Shown piece by piece: positions 1 through 6,526 of a stretch of 15,676 nucleotides of DNA. The notes beneath the pieces are model-generated. The model was not told the origin of the DNA. It saw nothing but the letters and a program-made list of their open reading frames with translations, and ran no database searches. A program made the translations under genes and the position numbers. The DNA comes from Rhizobiaceae bacterium (GTDB lineage Bacteria > Pseudomonadota > Alphaproteobacteria > Rhizobiales > Rhizobiaceae). How positions within the stretch are numbered: the stretch's first letter is position 1; the number at the start of each line of letters is the position of its first letter. Location of the stretch: contig JAJFMR010000025.1 in the NCBI GenBank assembly GCA_020696915.1, positions 1-15,676 on the forward strand, given 5' to 3'.

Positions 1-1
1 C

Positions 2-955
2 TTCAAATATGGCGACCGCGTCCGCGCCTACGTGTACGATGTGCGCCGCGAGCAGCGCGGTCCGCAGATCTTCCTGTCGCGGACCCATCCGCAGTTCATG
101 GCGAAGCTCTTCACCATGGAAGTTCCCGAGATCTATGACGGCATCATCGAGATCAAGTCGGTGGCCCGCGACCCCGGCTCCCGCGCCAAGATCGCGGTTG
201 TATCCCGCGATTCCTCTATCGACCCGGTCGGCGCCTGCGTCGGCATGCGCGGTTCGCGCGTCCAGGCGGTCGTCGGCGAACTGCAGGGCGAGAAGATCGA
301 CATCATCCCGTGGTCGCCGTCAGCGGCGTCTTTCATCGTCAATGCCTTGCAGCCGGCTGAGGTTGCCAAGGTGGTGCTGGACGAGGATGCCGAGCGCATA
401 GAGGTCGTGGTGCCCGACGACCAGCTGTCGCTTGCCATCGGCCGCCGCGGCCAGAATGTTCGCCTGGCTTCGCAGCTCACCGGTTGGGACATCGACATTC
501 TGACCGAGCAGGAGGAGTCGGAGCGCCGCCAGAAGGAGTTCGTCGAGCGGTCCGGCTTGTTCATGGAGGCGCTCGACGTCGACGAAATGGTCGGCCAGCT
601 GCTGGCTTCCGAGGGCTTCACGAATGTCGAGGAGGTCGCCTATGTGAATGTCGATGAGATTTCCTCGATAGACGGCTTCGACGAGGACACTGCGGCCGAG
701 CTCCAGAACCGCGCCCGCGACTACCTCCAGAAGATCGAGGCAGAGCATGACGCGAAGCGCATCAAGCTCGGCATCGTGGGCTGGAAGGAGCGCAAGGATG
801 GCGAAACCAAGCACTTCCCGGGCGTGCTTGCCGAGCACAACGTGTCGCGTGCGGAAGCCGAGCAGATGGTCATTGCCGCGCGCCTGAAGGCTGGGTGGAT
901 CGACCCCGAAGAGGCAGCCGAGGAAGACCCGGCCACCGCAGCCGTCGGCGCTTGA
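2..955 (+). CDS. nusA: Transcription termination/antitermination factor NusA (C-terminal part, 5' end outside window)
   Basis: NusA binds RNA polymerase and nascent RNA and modulates pausing, termination and antitermination. The reading frame is open from base 2, so the start codon lies upstream; 317 residues are visible of a protein that is usually a little over 500 in this group. The visible part begins at the end of the S1 domain (KYGDRVRAYVYDV). It continues through the two KH domains, with the VGACVGMRGSRVQ and LAIGRRGQNVRLASQ motifs at about residues 78-90 and 144-158 of the fragment. It ends with helix-hairpin-helix type acidic repeats (EGFTNVEEVAYVNVDEISSI), as in proteobacterial NusA, plus an acidic/Ala-rich tail. 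It is the first visible gene of the conserved nusA-infB operon; rimP is the expected upstream neighbour. Family assignment is secure. Confidence 0.97.
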   Translation, partial: FKYGDRVRAYVYDVRREQRGPQIFLSRTHPQFMAKLFTMEVPEIYDGIIEIKSVARDPGSRAKIAVVSRDSSIDPVGACVGMRGSRVQAVVGELQGEKIDIIPWSPSAASFIVNALQPAEVAKVVLDEDAERIEVVVPDDQLSLAIGRRGQNVRLASQLTGWDIDILTEQEESERRQKEFVERSGLFMEALDVDEMVGQLLASEGFTNVEEVAYVNVDEISSIDGFDEDTAAELQNRARDYLQKIEAEHDAKRIKLGIVGWKERKDGETKHFPGVLAEHNVSRAEAEQMVIAARLKAGWIDPEEAAEEDPATAAVGA

Positions 956-969
956 GATGAACGGGGCCG

Positions 970-1638
970 GTGACCGCATTGGACGATATGAACGATCGCA
1001 CCTGCATCGTGACCCGCCGCCAGGCGGCGCCGGATGAGCTGATACGTTTCGTCCTCTCCCCGGACGGCGCGGTTGTCGCCGATCTCAGGAGAAAGCTTCC
1101 TGGTCGTGGCTGCTGGGTGACCGCCGAACGCCGCCATGTCGACGAGGCTGCCAGGAAGGGCGCGTTTTCGAGGGCCTTCAGGAAGAAGGTCGCCGTGAAT
1201 GCCGATCTGGGGGGGCAGGTCGACAGCGTCCTCGCCAAGTCGGCGCTCGGCTCGCTGGGGCTGGCGCGGAAGGCTGGTGCGGTGGCGCTCGGAGCGGCCA
1301 AGGTCGAGGCCGGCGTGCGCAGCGGTGCAGCCCTTTTCGTGCTTCATGCGGTCGAGGCGTCCCCAGACGGCGTGCGCAAGATTGCCCAGGCGAGACGCGC
1401 CACCGCGGCACTCGGAGGCCCGAAAATCGGTGCCTACAAACTTTTTTCGGAGGCCGATTTGAGTTTGGCATTGGGCGGCACAAATGTGATACATGCTGCC
1501 GTTCTCGCGGGGGACGCGGGAAGGGCGGTTCAGAAGCGCATGGTTGCGCTTGACCGGTTCCGGGGCGGCCCCTCGGAAGATCATCAGATGCTTGCGGCGG
1601 TTCGTGACGAAGCAGACGCCGCAGAGGATATGGAATGA
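970..1638 (+). CDS. ylxR: YlxR (DUF448) RNA-binding protein fused to an L7Ae-like domain
   Basis: This is the small RNA-binding protein normally found between nusA and infB. The N-terminal DUF448/YlxR domain (about residues 6-75) carries the family signature RTCIVTRRQ, then LIRFV, then RKLPGRGCWVT. The second half (about residues 80-180, starting near VLAKSALGSLGLARKAGAV) resembles the ribosomal L7Ae/L30e fold and its LGLARKAG motif, so both nucleic-acid-binding modules sit in one chain. The GTG at 970 is used here, 14 bases after the nusA stop; ATG at 988 (MNDRTCIV) is an alternative that would cost only six residues. The stop overlaps the infB start as ATGA, which suggests translational coupling. 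YlxR has been linked to RNase P regulation in Bacillus; whether that holds here is not visible. Confidence 0.93.
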   Translation: MTALDDMNDRTCIVTRRQAAPDELIRFVLSPDGAVVADLRRKLPGRGCWVTAERRHVDEAARKGAFSRAFRKKVAVNADLGGQVDSVLAKSALGSLGLARKAGAVALGAAKVEAGVRSGAALFVLHAVEASPDGVRKIAQARRATAALGGPKIGAYKLFSEADLSLALGGTNVIHAAVLAGDAGRAVQKRMVALDRFRGGPSEDHQMLAAVRDEADAAEDME

Positions 1639-4196
1639 GCGATACGAAATCCGGCGACGAGAAAACGTTGACCGTACACCCGAAGAAGACGCTGTCTCTG
1701 AAGCGTCCGGGCAGCGAGCAGAGCACGGTCCGCCAGAACTTCTCGCACGGCAGGACCAAGTCGGTGGTCGTCGAGACCAAGCGGAAGTTCGTGAAGCCCG
1801 GCGAGAAGCCGGAACCTTCGCCGGCACTGTCCGTCTTCAAGCCGAAGCCGCCGCAGCCCGCGGCAGCGCCTGTCGTGCAGGAGGCACCGCGCACGCCGGC
1901 GCCCGCGGAACGGTCGGGCATGGTCCTGACCGAACTGTCGACGGGCGAGATGGAAGCCCGGCGCCGCGCGCTCGAGGGCTCGAAAGTCCGTGAAGTCGAG
2001 GAACGCCAGCGGCTCGCCGACGAGGCGCGCCGCCGCGCTGCCGAGGACGAGCGCCGACGCCGCGAACGCGACGAATCCGCGCGCCGGCAGGCTGAGGAGG
2101 AGGCGCGGCTCAAGGCCGAGGCCGAATCGCGGCGCCGTGCCGAGGAAGAGGCGCGCCGTCGCGCGCCGCAGACGGCCGAAGCTGCAGCGGCCGATGACGA
2201 CGAAGCCGCCCGCCCCAAGAGAAGCGGAGCGGCCGTGCCGGTTCGCCGCATCGTCACGCCCGAGGTGGCCAAGCCGACGAAGACCAAGGGTGAGGAGGAC
2301 CGCCGTCGCGGCAAGCTGACCCTGACCTCCGCGCTTTCTTCGGAGGACGGCGACGCCCGCGCGCGTTCCCTCTCCGCCATGCGAAGGCGCCAGGAGAAAT
2401 TCAAGCGGGCCATGCACCAGGAGCCGCGCGAGAAAATCGTGCGCGAGGTCGTCCTGCCGGAGACCATCACCATCCAGGACCTGGCGAGCCGCATGTCGGA
2501 ACGTGCGGTCGACGTGGTGAAGTTCTTCATGAAGCAGGGCCAGATCATGAAGCCCGGCGATGTCATCGACGCCGACACGGCGGAACTGGTGGCTTCCGAA
2601 TTTGGCCACACCGTCAAGCGCGTCGCGGAGTCCGATATCGAGGAAGGCCTGTTCAAGTCGGACGATCAGGCAGTGGAACTGGTTTCGCGGCCACCCGTGG
2701 TGACCATCATGGGCCATGTCGACCACGGCAAGACGTCGCTTCTCGACGCCATCCGCAACGCCAATGTCGTCTCCGGCGAGGCCGGCGGCATCACCCAGCA
2801 CATCGGCGCCTACCAGGTCGAAAAGAACGGTCAGAAGATCACCTTCATCGACACGCCCGGCCACGCCGCTTTCACGGCGATGCGGGCCCGCGGCGCGCAG
2901 GCGACCGACATCGCCGTGCTTGTCGTGGCGGCGGATGACAGCGTCATGCCGCAGACGATCGAATCGATAAACCATGCCAAGGCGGCACAGGTGCCGATCA
3001 TTGTGGCGATCAACAAGATCGACAAGCCGGCGGCCGACCCGCAGAAGGTCAGGACCCAGCTTCTGCAGCATGAGGTGTTCGTGGAGTCCATGGGCGGCGA
3101 GGTCCTCGACGTCGAGGTCTCGGCAACCAAGGGAACCAATCTCGACAAGCTGCTGGAAGCCATCCTGCTGCAGTCCGAACTTCTCGACCTGAAGGCAAAT
3201 CCGGACCGGACGTCTGAAGGCATCGTCATCGAGGCGAAGCTCGACCGCGGCCGCGGGCCCGTGGCGACCGTGCTCGTCCAGAACGGCACCCTAATGCCCG
3301 GCGACATCATCGTAGCCGGCGGCGAATGGGGCCGCGTGCGCGCGCTGATCAACGATCGCGGCGAGCAGATGCAGGAGGCCGGGCCGGCAGCGCCGGTCGA
3401 AGTGCTCGGCCTGCAGGGCACTCCGCAGGCAGGGGATCGCTTCGCGACGGTCGAGAACGAGGCGCGGGCCCGGGAGATCACCGCCTATCGTCAGCGGCTG
3501 GCCCGCGACAAGGCGGTTGCCCGGCATGTCGGCCAGCGCGGCTCCCTCGAACAGATGATGTCGCAGCTTCAGACCAGCGGCCTCAAGGAGTTTCCGCTGG
3601 TCATCAAGGCCGACGTTCAGGGTTCGGTGGAAGCCATCGTCTCGGCGCTCGACAAGCTCGGCACCGAGGAGGTGCGGGCGCGCATCGTGCACGCCGGAGC
3701 CGGCGCCATCACCGAGAGCGACATATCGCTGGCGGAGACGTCCGGCGCCGCGGTCATCGGCTTCAACGTACGGGCCAACGCCCAGGCGCGCGACGCGGCC
3801 GAGCGCGCCGGCATCGAAATCCGCTACTACAACATCATCTACAATCTCGTGGACGACGTGAAGGCGGCGATGTCGGGACTGCTGTCGCCCGAGCGTCGGG
3901 AGACCTTCATCGGAAATGCCGAAATCCTCGAGGTCTTCTCGATCACCAAGGTCGGCAAAGTGGCGGGTTGCCGCGTCACCGAGGGCAAGGTCGAACGCGG
4001 CGCCGGCGTGCGCCTGATCCGCGAAAATGTGGTCATACACGAAGGCACGCTGAAGACGCTCAAGCGTTTCAAGGACGAGGTCGCGGAAGTTCCGGCAGGC
4101 CAGGAGTGCGGCATGGCGTTCGCCAACTATGAGGACATGCGCGTCGGCGACGTCATCGAGGCTTTCCGGGTCGAGCACGTGACGAGGACGCTGTAG
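1635..4196 (+). CDS. infB: Translation initiation factor IF-2
   Basis: IF2 is the GTPase that delivers initiator fMet-tRNA to the 30S subunit and promotes subunit joining. The protein is 853 residues. The N-terminus carries the IF2-associated segment TLTVHPKKTLSLKRPG. It is followed by a Pro/Ala-rich linker and a highly charged Arg/Glu/Ala helix at roughly residues 105-180, probably a single alpha helix or coiled coil. An IF2_N domain follows near residues 275-330 (ETITIQDLASRMSERAVDVV). The G domain shows GHVDHGKT at 360-367, DTPGH at 406-410 and NKID at 460-463, and the beta-barrel and fMet-tRNA-binding C-terminal domains follow to the end. The start overlaps the preceding stop (ATGA) and has AGAGGA at 1623-1628. 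No truncation or frameshift is visible. Confidence 0.98.
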   Translation: MSDTKSGDEKTLTVHPKKTLSLKRPGSEQSTVRQNFSHGRTKSVVVETKRKFVKPGEKPEPSPALSVFKPKPPQPAAAPVVQEAPRTPAPAERSGMVLTELSTGEMEARRRALEGSKVREVEERQRLADEARRRAAEDERRRRERDESARRQAEEEARLKAEAESRRRAEEEARRRAPQTAEAAAADDDEAARPKRSGAAVPVRRIVTPEVAKPTKTKGEEDRRRGKLTLTSALSSEDGDARARSLSAMRRRQEKFKRAMHQEPREKIVREVVLPETITIQDLASRMSERAVDVVKFFMKQGQIMKPGDVIDADTAELVASEFGHTVKRVAESDIEEGLFKSDDQAVELVSRPPVVTIMGHVDHGKTSLLDAIRNANVVSGEAGGITQHIGAYQVEKNGQKITFIDTPGHAAFTAMRARGAQATDIAVLVVAADDSVMPQTIESINHAKAAQVPIIVAINKIDKPAADPQKVRTQLLQHEVFVESMGGEVLDVEVSATKGTNLDKLLEAILLQSELLDLKANPDRTSEGIVIEAKLDRGRGPVATVLVQNGTLMPGDIIVAGGEWGRVRALINDRGEQMQEAGPAAPVEVLGLQGTPQAGDRFATVENEARAREITAYRQRLARDKAVARHVGQRGSLEQMMSQLQTSGLKEFPLVIKADVQGSVEAIVSALDKLGTEEVRARIVHAGAGAITESDISLAETSGAAVIGFNVRANAQARDAAERAGIEIRYYNIIYNLVDDVKAAMSGLLSPERRETFIGNAEILEVFSITKVGKVAGCRVTEGKVERGAGVRLIRENVVIHEGTLKTLKRFKDEVAEVPAGQECGMAFANYEDMRVGDVIEAFRVEHVTRTL

Positions 4197-4361
4197 GCCC
4201 CCCCGAGGGCGGCCTGCTACCCGAAAGCGCCGTGGCGGTTCGGATGACTCCGATGCGCAAACACAAAGACCAGGGCGGCAGGGCGCGTTCCCTTCGTCGT
4301 GCTGCGGCAATGGCCGCGCCCCGGTTCCAGTCCGGCTGCAGCCGCTGCAGGAATTGACCAG

Positions 4362-4763
4362 ATGCCTCGTTCCGCCAACCCTGGGCCGTCCCAGCGTCAG
4401 CTTCGCGTCGGCGAGCAGGTGCGTCATGCACTGTCGGATCTGTTGCAGCGCGGCGAAGTGCGAGACGAAGCGATCGAAAGCACGGTGCTGTCGGTATCGG
4501 AGGTACGGATGTCTCCCGATCTGAAGATTGCGACGGCGTTCGTTTCGCCGCTTTCGGCTGGCGACGACTCCGCCGTCATTGAGGCGCTCAACCGCAACGC
4601 CCGTTTCATTCGAGGGCGGATGTCGCCGGCGCTGCGGCAGATGAAATACATGCCCGAGATCCGCTTCCGCCTCGACACCTCCTACGACAACATGGCCAGG
4701 ATCGACGAGTTGCTGCGGTCGCCCGAGGTCAGGCGCGATCTCGACAAGGAGGAAAAGGAATGA
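4362..4763 (+). CDS. rbfA: 30S ribosome-binding factor RbfA
   Basis: RbfA is a small KH-fold protein that binds immature 30S subunits and helps process the 5' end of 16S rRNA. The predicted 133-residue product carries the alphaproteobacterial signatures SQRQLRVGEQVRHALSDLLQ, VSEVRMSPDLKIATAFV, ALNRNARFIRGR and LRQMKYMPEIRFRLD. The frame stays open upstream to 4299, but ATG at 4362 is chosen because homologous sequence begins there and AGGA lies about nine bases before it. The gene sits 165 bases after infB and 28 before truB. It ends in a Lys/Glu-rich tail (DLDKEEKE). Confidence 0.96.
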   Translation: MPRSANPGPSQRQLRVGEQVRHALSDLLQRGEVRDEAIESTVLSVSEVRMSPDLKIATAFVSPLSAGDDSAVIEALNRNARFIRGRMSPALRQMKYMPEIRFRLDTSYDNMARIDELLRSPEVRRDLDKEEKE

Positions 4764-4791
4764 GCCGCGCCCCGTTCGAAGGGAGGTTCTG

Positions 4792-5751
4792 ATGTCGCGG
4801 CGCGGCAGGAAGAAAGGACGGCCCGTCTCCGGCTGGGTGGTGCTCGACAAGCCGGTGGGCATGGGCTCGACCGAGGCCGTGTCGAAGGTGAAGTGGCTCT
4901 TCCAGGCTGAGAAGGCCGGGCACGCCGGGACACTCGATCCGCTGGCCTCCGGCATGCTGCCGATTGCGCTCGGCGAGGCCACCAAAACCGTGCCCTACGT
5001 GATGGACGGCGCCAAGGTGTACCGGTTCACTGTCGGCTGGGGAGAGGAACGCTCCACCGACGACCTCGAAGGCCCGGTGACGCGCAGTTCCGAGCGGCGT
5101 CCCACACAGGAGGAGATCCTCGCACGGCTCCCCGCCTATACCGGCGTGATCATGCAGATCCCGCCGCAATTCTCGGCGATCAAGATCGCCGGTGAGCGCG
5201 CTTACGACCTTGCCCGCGACGGCGAGACGGTCGACATCCCGGCGCGCGAGGTCGAGATCGGCAGGCTGGATCTGGTCGCCATGACGCCCGACGGAAATTC
5301 GGTGTTCGAGGTCGAGTGCGGAAAGGGCACCTATGTCCGTTCTCTGGCCCGTGATCTCGGTCGTGATCTCGGTTGCTTCGGCCATATCTCGGAATTGCGG
5401 CGGACCGAGGTGGATCCGTTCACCGCGGAGGATCTGGTGACGGTCGGAGAACTCGAGAACGCCCGGCTCGGACCAGCCAAACAGGCGGGCGTCGAGGCGG
5501 TGCAGACGGTGGATTTCGCGGCAATCGATGCCTATCTGGTCGAAACCGCCGCAGCCCTTGAATGCCTGCCGCAGATCGCAGTCACCGACGACGCTGCAAC
5601 CCGGCTGAGGCTGGGCAACGCAGTGATCATCCGCGGCCGCGACGCGCCGGTGGAAGCGGAGGAAGCCTGCGCCACCTCACGGGGCCGCCTGGTTGCCATA
5701 GGTGCGATCGAGGCCGGGATGTTCAAGCCGAGGAGAGTGTTTGCGGGATGA
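4792..5751 (+). CDS. truB: tRNA pseudouridine(55) synthase TruB
   Basis: TruB converts U55 in the T-loop of tRNAs to pseudouridine and acts as a tRNA folding chaperone. The 319-residue protein opens with GWVVLDKPVGMGSTEAVSKVK. It contains the family motif HAGTLDPLASG, with the catalytic aspartate at D49. Other conserved elements are the VYRFTVGWGEERSTDDLEG segment, the IPPQFSAIKIAGERAYDLAR segment and GKGTYVRSLARDLG. The C-terminal stretch from about residue 250 (QIAVTDDAATRLRLGN) looks like the TruB C-terminal/PUA-like domain. A clear GGGAGG at 4781-4786 supports the ATG at 4792. It is the last gene of the packed nusA-truB block; 227 non-coding bases separate it from rpsO. Confidence 0.97.
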   Translation: MSRRGRKKGRPVSGWVVLDKPVGMGSTEAVSKVKWLFQAEKAGHAGTLDPLASGMLPIALGEATKTVPYVMDGAKVYRFTVGWGEERSTDDLEGPVTRSSERRPTQEEILARLPAYTGVIMQIPPQFSAIKIAGERAYDLARDGETVDIPAREVEIGRLDLVAMTPDGNSVFEVECGKGTYVRSLARDLGRDLGCFGHISELRRTEVDPFTAEDLVTVGELENARLGPAKQAGVEAVQTVDFAAIDAYLVETAAALECLPQIAVTDDAATRLRLGNAVIIRGRDAPVEAEEACATSRGRLVAIGAIEAGMFKPRRVFAG

Positions 5752-5815
5752 GGCATGGGGCGTCATGCGGCGCCAGCTTCGTTCGGAATCACCTGCCGAG
5801 CCGCGTTCCGCACTC

Positions 5816-5836
5816 GGGGCACGGGGGGGGGCGGGG
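5816..5836 (+). other. G-rich tract, potential G-quadruplex
   Basis: Three G-runs of 4, 9 and 4 occur within 21 bases (GGGG, CAC, nine G, C, GGGG). The long run can supply two tracts, so four G4 tracts with loops of 3, 1 and 1 are possible. The tract lies in the truB-rpsO spacer, just upstream of the putative rpsO promoter and on the coding strand. It is a composition-based observation only. A long homopolymer like this is also a place where assemblies can err. Confidence 0.45.
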
Positions 5837-5843
5837 AGCCCTG

Positions 5844-5861
5844 AAAAGCTTCTGGCTTTTT
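5844..5861 (+). terminator. Weak terminator-like hairpin after truB
   Basis: AAAAGC (5844-5849) can pair with GCTTTT (5855-5860) around the loop TTCTG, and a further T follows. The stem is only six pairs and AT-rich, but the A-run/stem/T-run layout matches a bidirectional intrinsic terminator at the end of the nusA-truB block. It overlaps the place where a -35 element for rpsO would lie, so it may simply be promoter-region AT richness. Confidence 0.3.
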
Positions 5862-5880
5862 GATCCGAACTGCCCTATAT
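5852..5880 (+). promoter_or_regulatory. Possible rpsO promoter (-10 CTATAT)
   Basis: CTATAT at 5875-5880 matches the alphaproteobacterial housekeeping -10 preference. Seventeen bases upstream, CTGGCT (5852-5857) is a poor -35. The position is sensible: transcription would start near 5887 and leave a leader of about 90 bases before the rpsO start. The weak -35 keeps confidence low. Confidence 0.35.
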
Positions 5881-5906
5881 GCGCCGCAGCATGACGCATG
5901 GCGCAT
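5879..5906 (+). repeat. Inverted repeat at the putative rpsO transcription start
   Basis: ATGCGCC (5879-5885) and GGCGCAT (5900-5906) are perfect 7-base complements separated by 14 bases. The repeat begins in the last two bases of the candidate -10 box and spans the predicted start site. It could be a DNA operator or, if transcription starts further upstream, an RNA stem. No regulator is identified. Confidence 0.35.
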
Positions 5907-5923
5907 GTTCACTGGCCCCTGCT

Positions 5924-5949
5924 GGACGACATCCCGGCTGTGGGCGTCC
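5924..5949 (+). promoter_or_regulatory. Stem-loop in the rpsO leader
   Basis: GGACG (5924-5928) pairs with CGTCC (5945-5949), and CCC (5933-5935) with GGG (5942-5944). The loop is GGCTGT and a 4-base bulge lies on the 5' side. The structure ends 15 bases before the AAAGGA ribosome binding site of rpsO at 5965-5970. Ribosomal protein S15 often represses its own translation through leader RNA structures of unrelated sequence in different phyla. This hairpin is placed for such a role, but binding is an inference. Confidence 0.35.
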
Positions 5950-5978
5950 CATTTCCCGCATCTCGAAAGGAAAACTCG

Positions 5979-6248
5979 ATGTCGCTGACTGCAGAGCGCA
6001 AGCAGGCGCTGATGGCCGAATATGCAACCGTCAAGGGCGATACCGGCTCTCCGGAAGTCCAGGTGGCCATACTTTCCGAACGCATCAAGAATCTGACCGA
6101 GCATTTCAAGGATCACAAGAAGGACAACCATTCGCGGCGCGGTTTGCTCGCCATGGTGTCCCAGCGCCGCAGTCTTCTCGACTATTTGAAGCGCAAGGAC
6201 GAGGGTCGCTATTCGACGCTGATCGAAAAGCTCGGCCTGCGCCGCTAG
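5979..6248 (+). CDS. rpsO: 30S ribosomal protein S15
   Basis: S15 is a primary 16S rRNA-binding protein at the three-way junction of helices 20-22 and forms an intersubunit bridge. The product is 89 residues, the normal length. It contains the hallmark TGSPEVQVAILSERIKNLTEH and the HSRRGLLAMVSQRRSLLDYL segment, and ends in LGLRR. ATG at 5979 is preceded by AAAGGA at 5965-5970. An upstream in-frame extension (open to 5898) is ignored because S15 homology starts at MSLTAERKQ. The gene has its own leader and is followed within nine bases by a strong hairpin, so it can be controlled separately from both truB and pnp. Confidence 0.98.
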   Translation: MSLTAERKQALMAEYATVKGDTGSPEVQVAILSERIKNLTEHFKDHKKDNHSRRGLLAMVSQRRSLLDYLKRKDEGRYSTLIEKLGLRR

Positions 6249-6256
6249 ACGAGGCT

Positions 6257-6290
6257 GACCGGCGGGCTTCCGGAAGGGAACCCGCCGGTC
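6257..6290 (+). terminator. rpsO-pnp intergenic hairpin
   Basis: GACCGGCGGG (6257-6266) is perfectly complementary to CCCGCCGGTC (6281-6290), giving a 10-pair GC-rich stem with a 14-base loop that itself contains the palindrome CTTCCGGAAG. It starts eight bases after the rpsO stop. No T-run follows, so it may act as an attenuator or as a 3'-end stabiliser/processing structure for rpsO mRNA rather than a complete terminator. A hairpin at this position is known in the enterobacterial rpsO-pnp operon. Confidence 0.6.
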
Positions 6291-6324
6291 CCACATTCGG
6301 GCTGCCGAAAGGCCGCCCGGCCGG

Positions 6325-6422
6325 CTCCCCATCCTGGAACGGGATGGAGGTGCCACCCATGGACGGTCATGGGGCAGGATTGCAGGACGCTTGGTGGGCG
6401 CGCGTGGGGCGCCCGGTCCCAA
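6325..6422 (+). other. Two further predicted hairpins in the pnp leader
   Basis: CCATCC (6329-6334) pairs with GGATGG (6342-6347), extended by CT/AG across a CC bulge to 6325-6349. Further on, GGGCG (6396-6400) pairs with CGCCC (6410-6414), capped outside by TTGG (6391-6394) with CCAA (6419-6422). They lie between the rpsO terminator-like hairpin and the hairpin next to the pnp ribosome binding site. No open reading frame with a convincing start is seen here, so the stretch looks like untranslated leader RNA. Confidence 0.4.
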
Positions 6423-6465
6423 GCTTCCCGTTGTCTTGCCCATGGCTCGCCCGACGTTGAAGCCA

Positions 6466-6508
6466 GGAAAGGTTTGAAGCCGCGAAGGACAACCTCGCGA
6501 ACCTTTCC
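6466..6508 (+). promoter_or_regulatory. pnp leader: Two-tier hairpin directly upstream of the pnp ribosome binding site
   Basis: The outer stem is GGAAAGGTT (6466-6474) with AACCTTTCC (6500-6508), nine perfect pairs. A 6-base bulge (6475-6480) leads to an inner stem CGCGAAGG/CCTCGCG (6481-6488 with 6493-6499, one bulged A) closed by the loop ACAA. It ends five bases before the AAGGGA ribosome binding site. In Escherichia coli a pnp leader hairpin is cleaved by RNase III and then degraded by PNPase, which autoregulates pnp. Position and architecture here suggest the same kind of control, but this is inferred. Confidence 0.55.
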
Positions 6509-6526
6509 GCCATAAAGGGACAAGAC

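Noticed and set aside
1584..3071. Long antisense frames across infB and elsewhere (for example 1584-3071, 3291-4985, 6245-7225 and 7844-8815 on the minus strand)
   Set aside because: They lie opposite genes with complete conserved motifs, have low-complexity Arg/Ser/His-rich products, and are the usual shadows of high-GC codon use.
4244..4357. Small frame in the infB-rbfA spacer (37 codons, starting MTPMRKHKDQ, stop four bases before rbfA)
   Set aside because: No ribosome binding site before the ATG, biased Arg/Ala composition typical of GC-rich random frames, and no recognisable motif. A leader peptide role cannot be supported.
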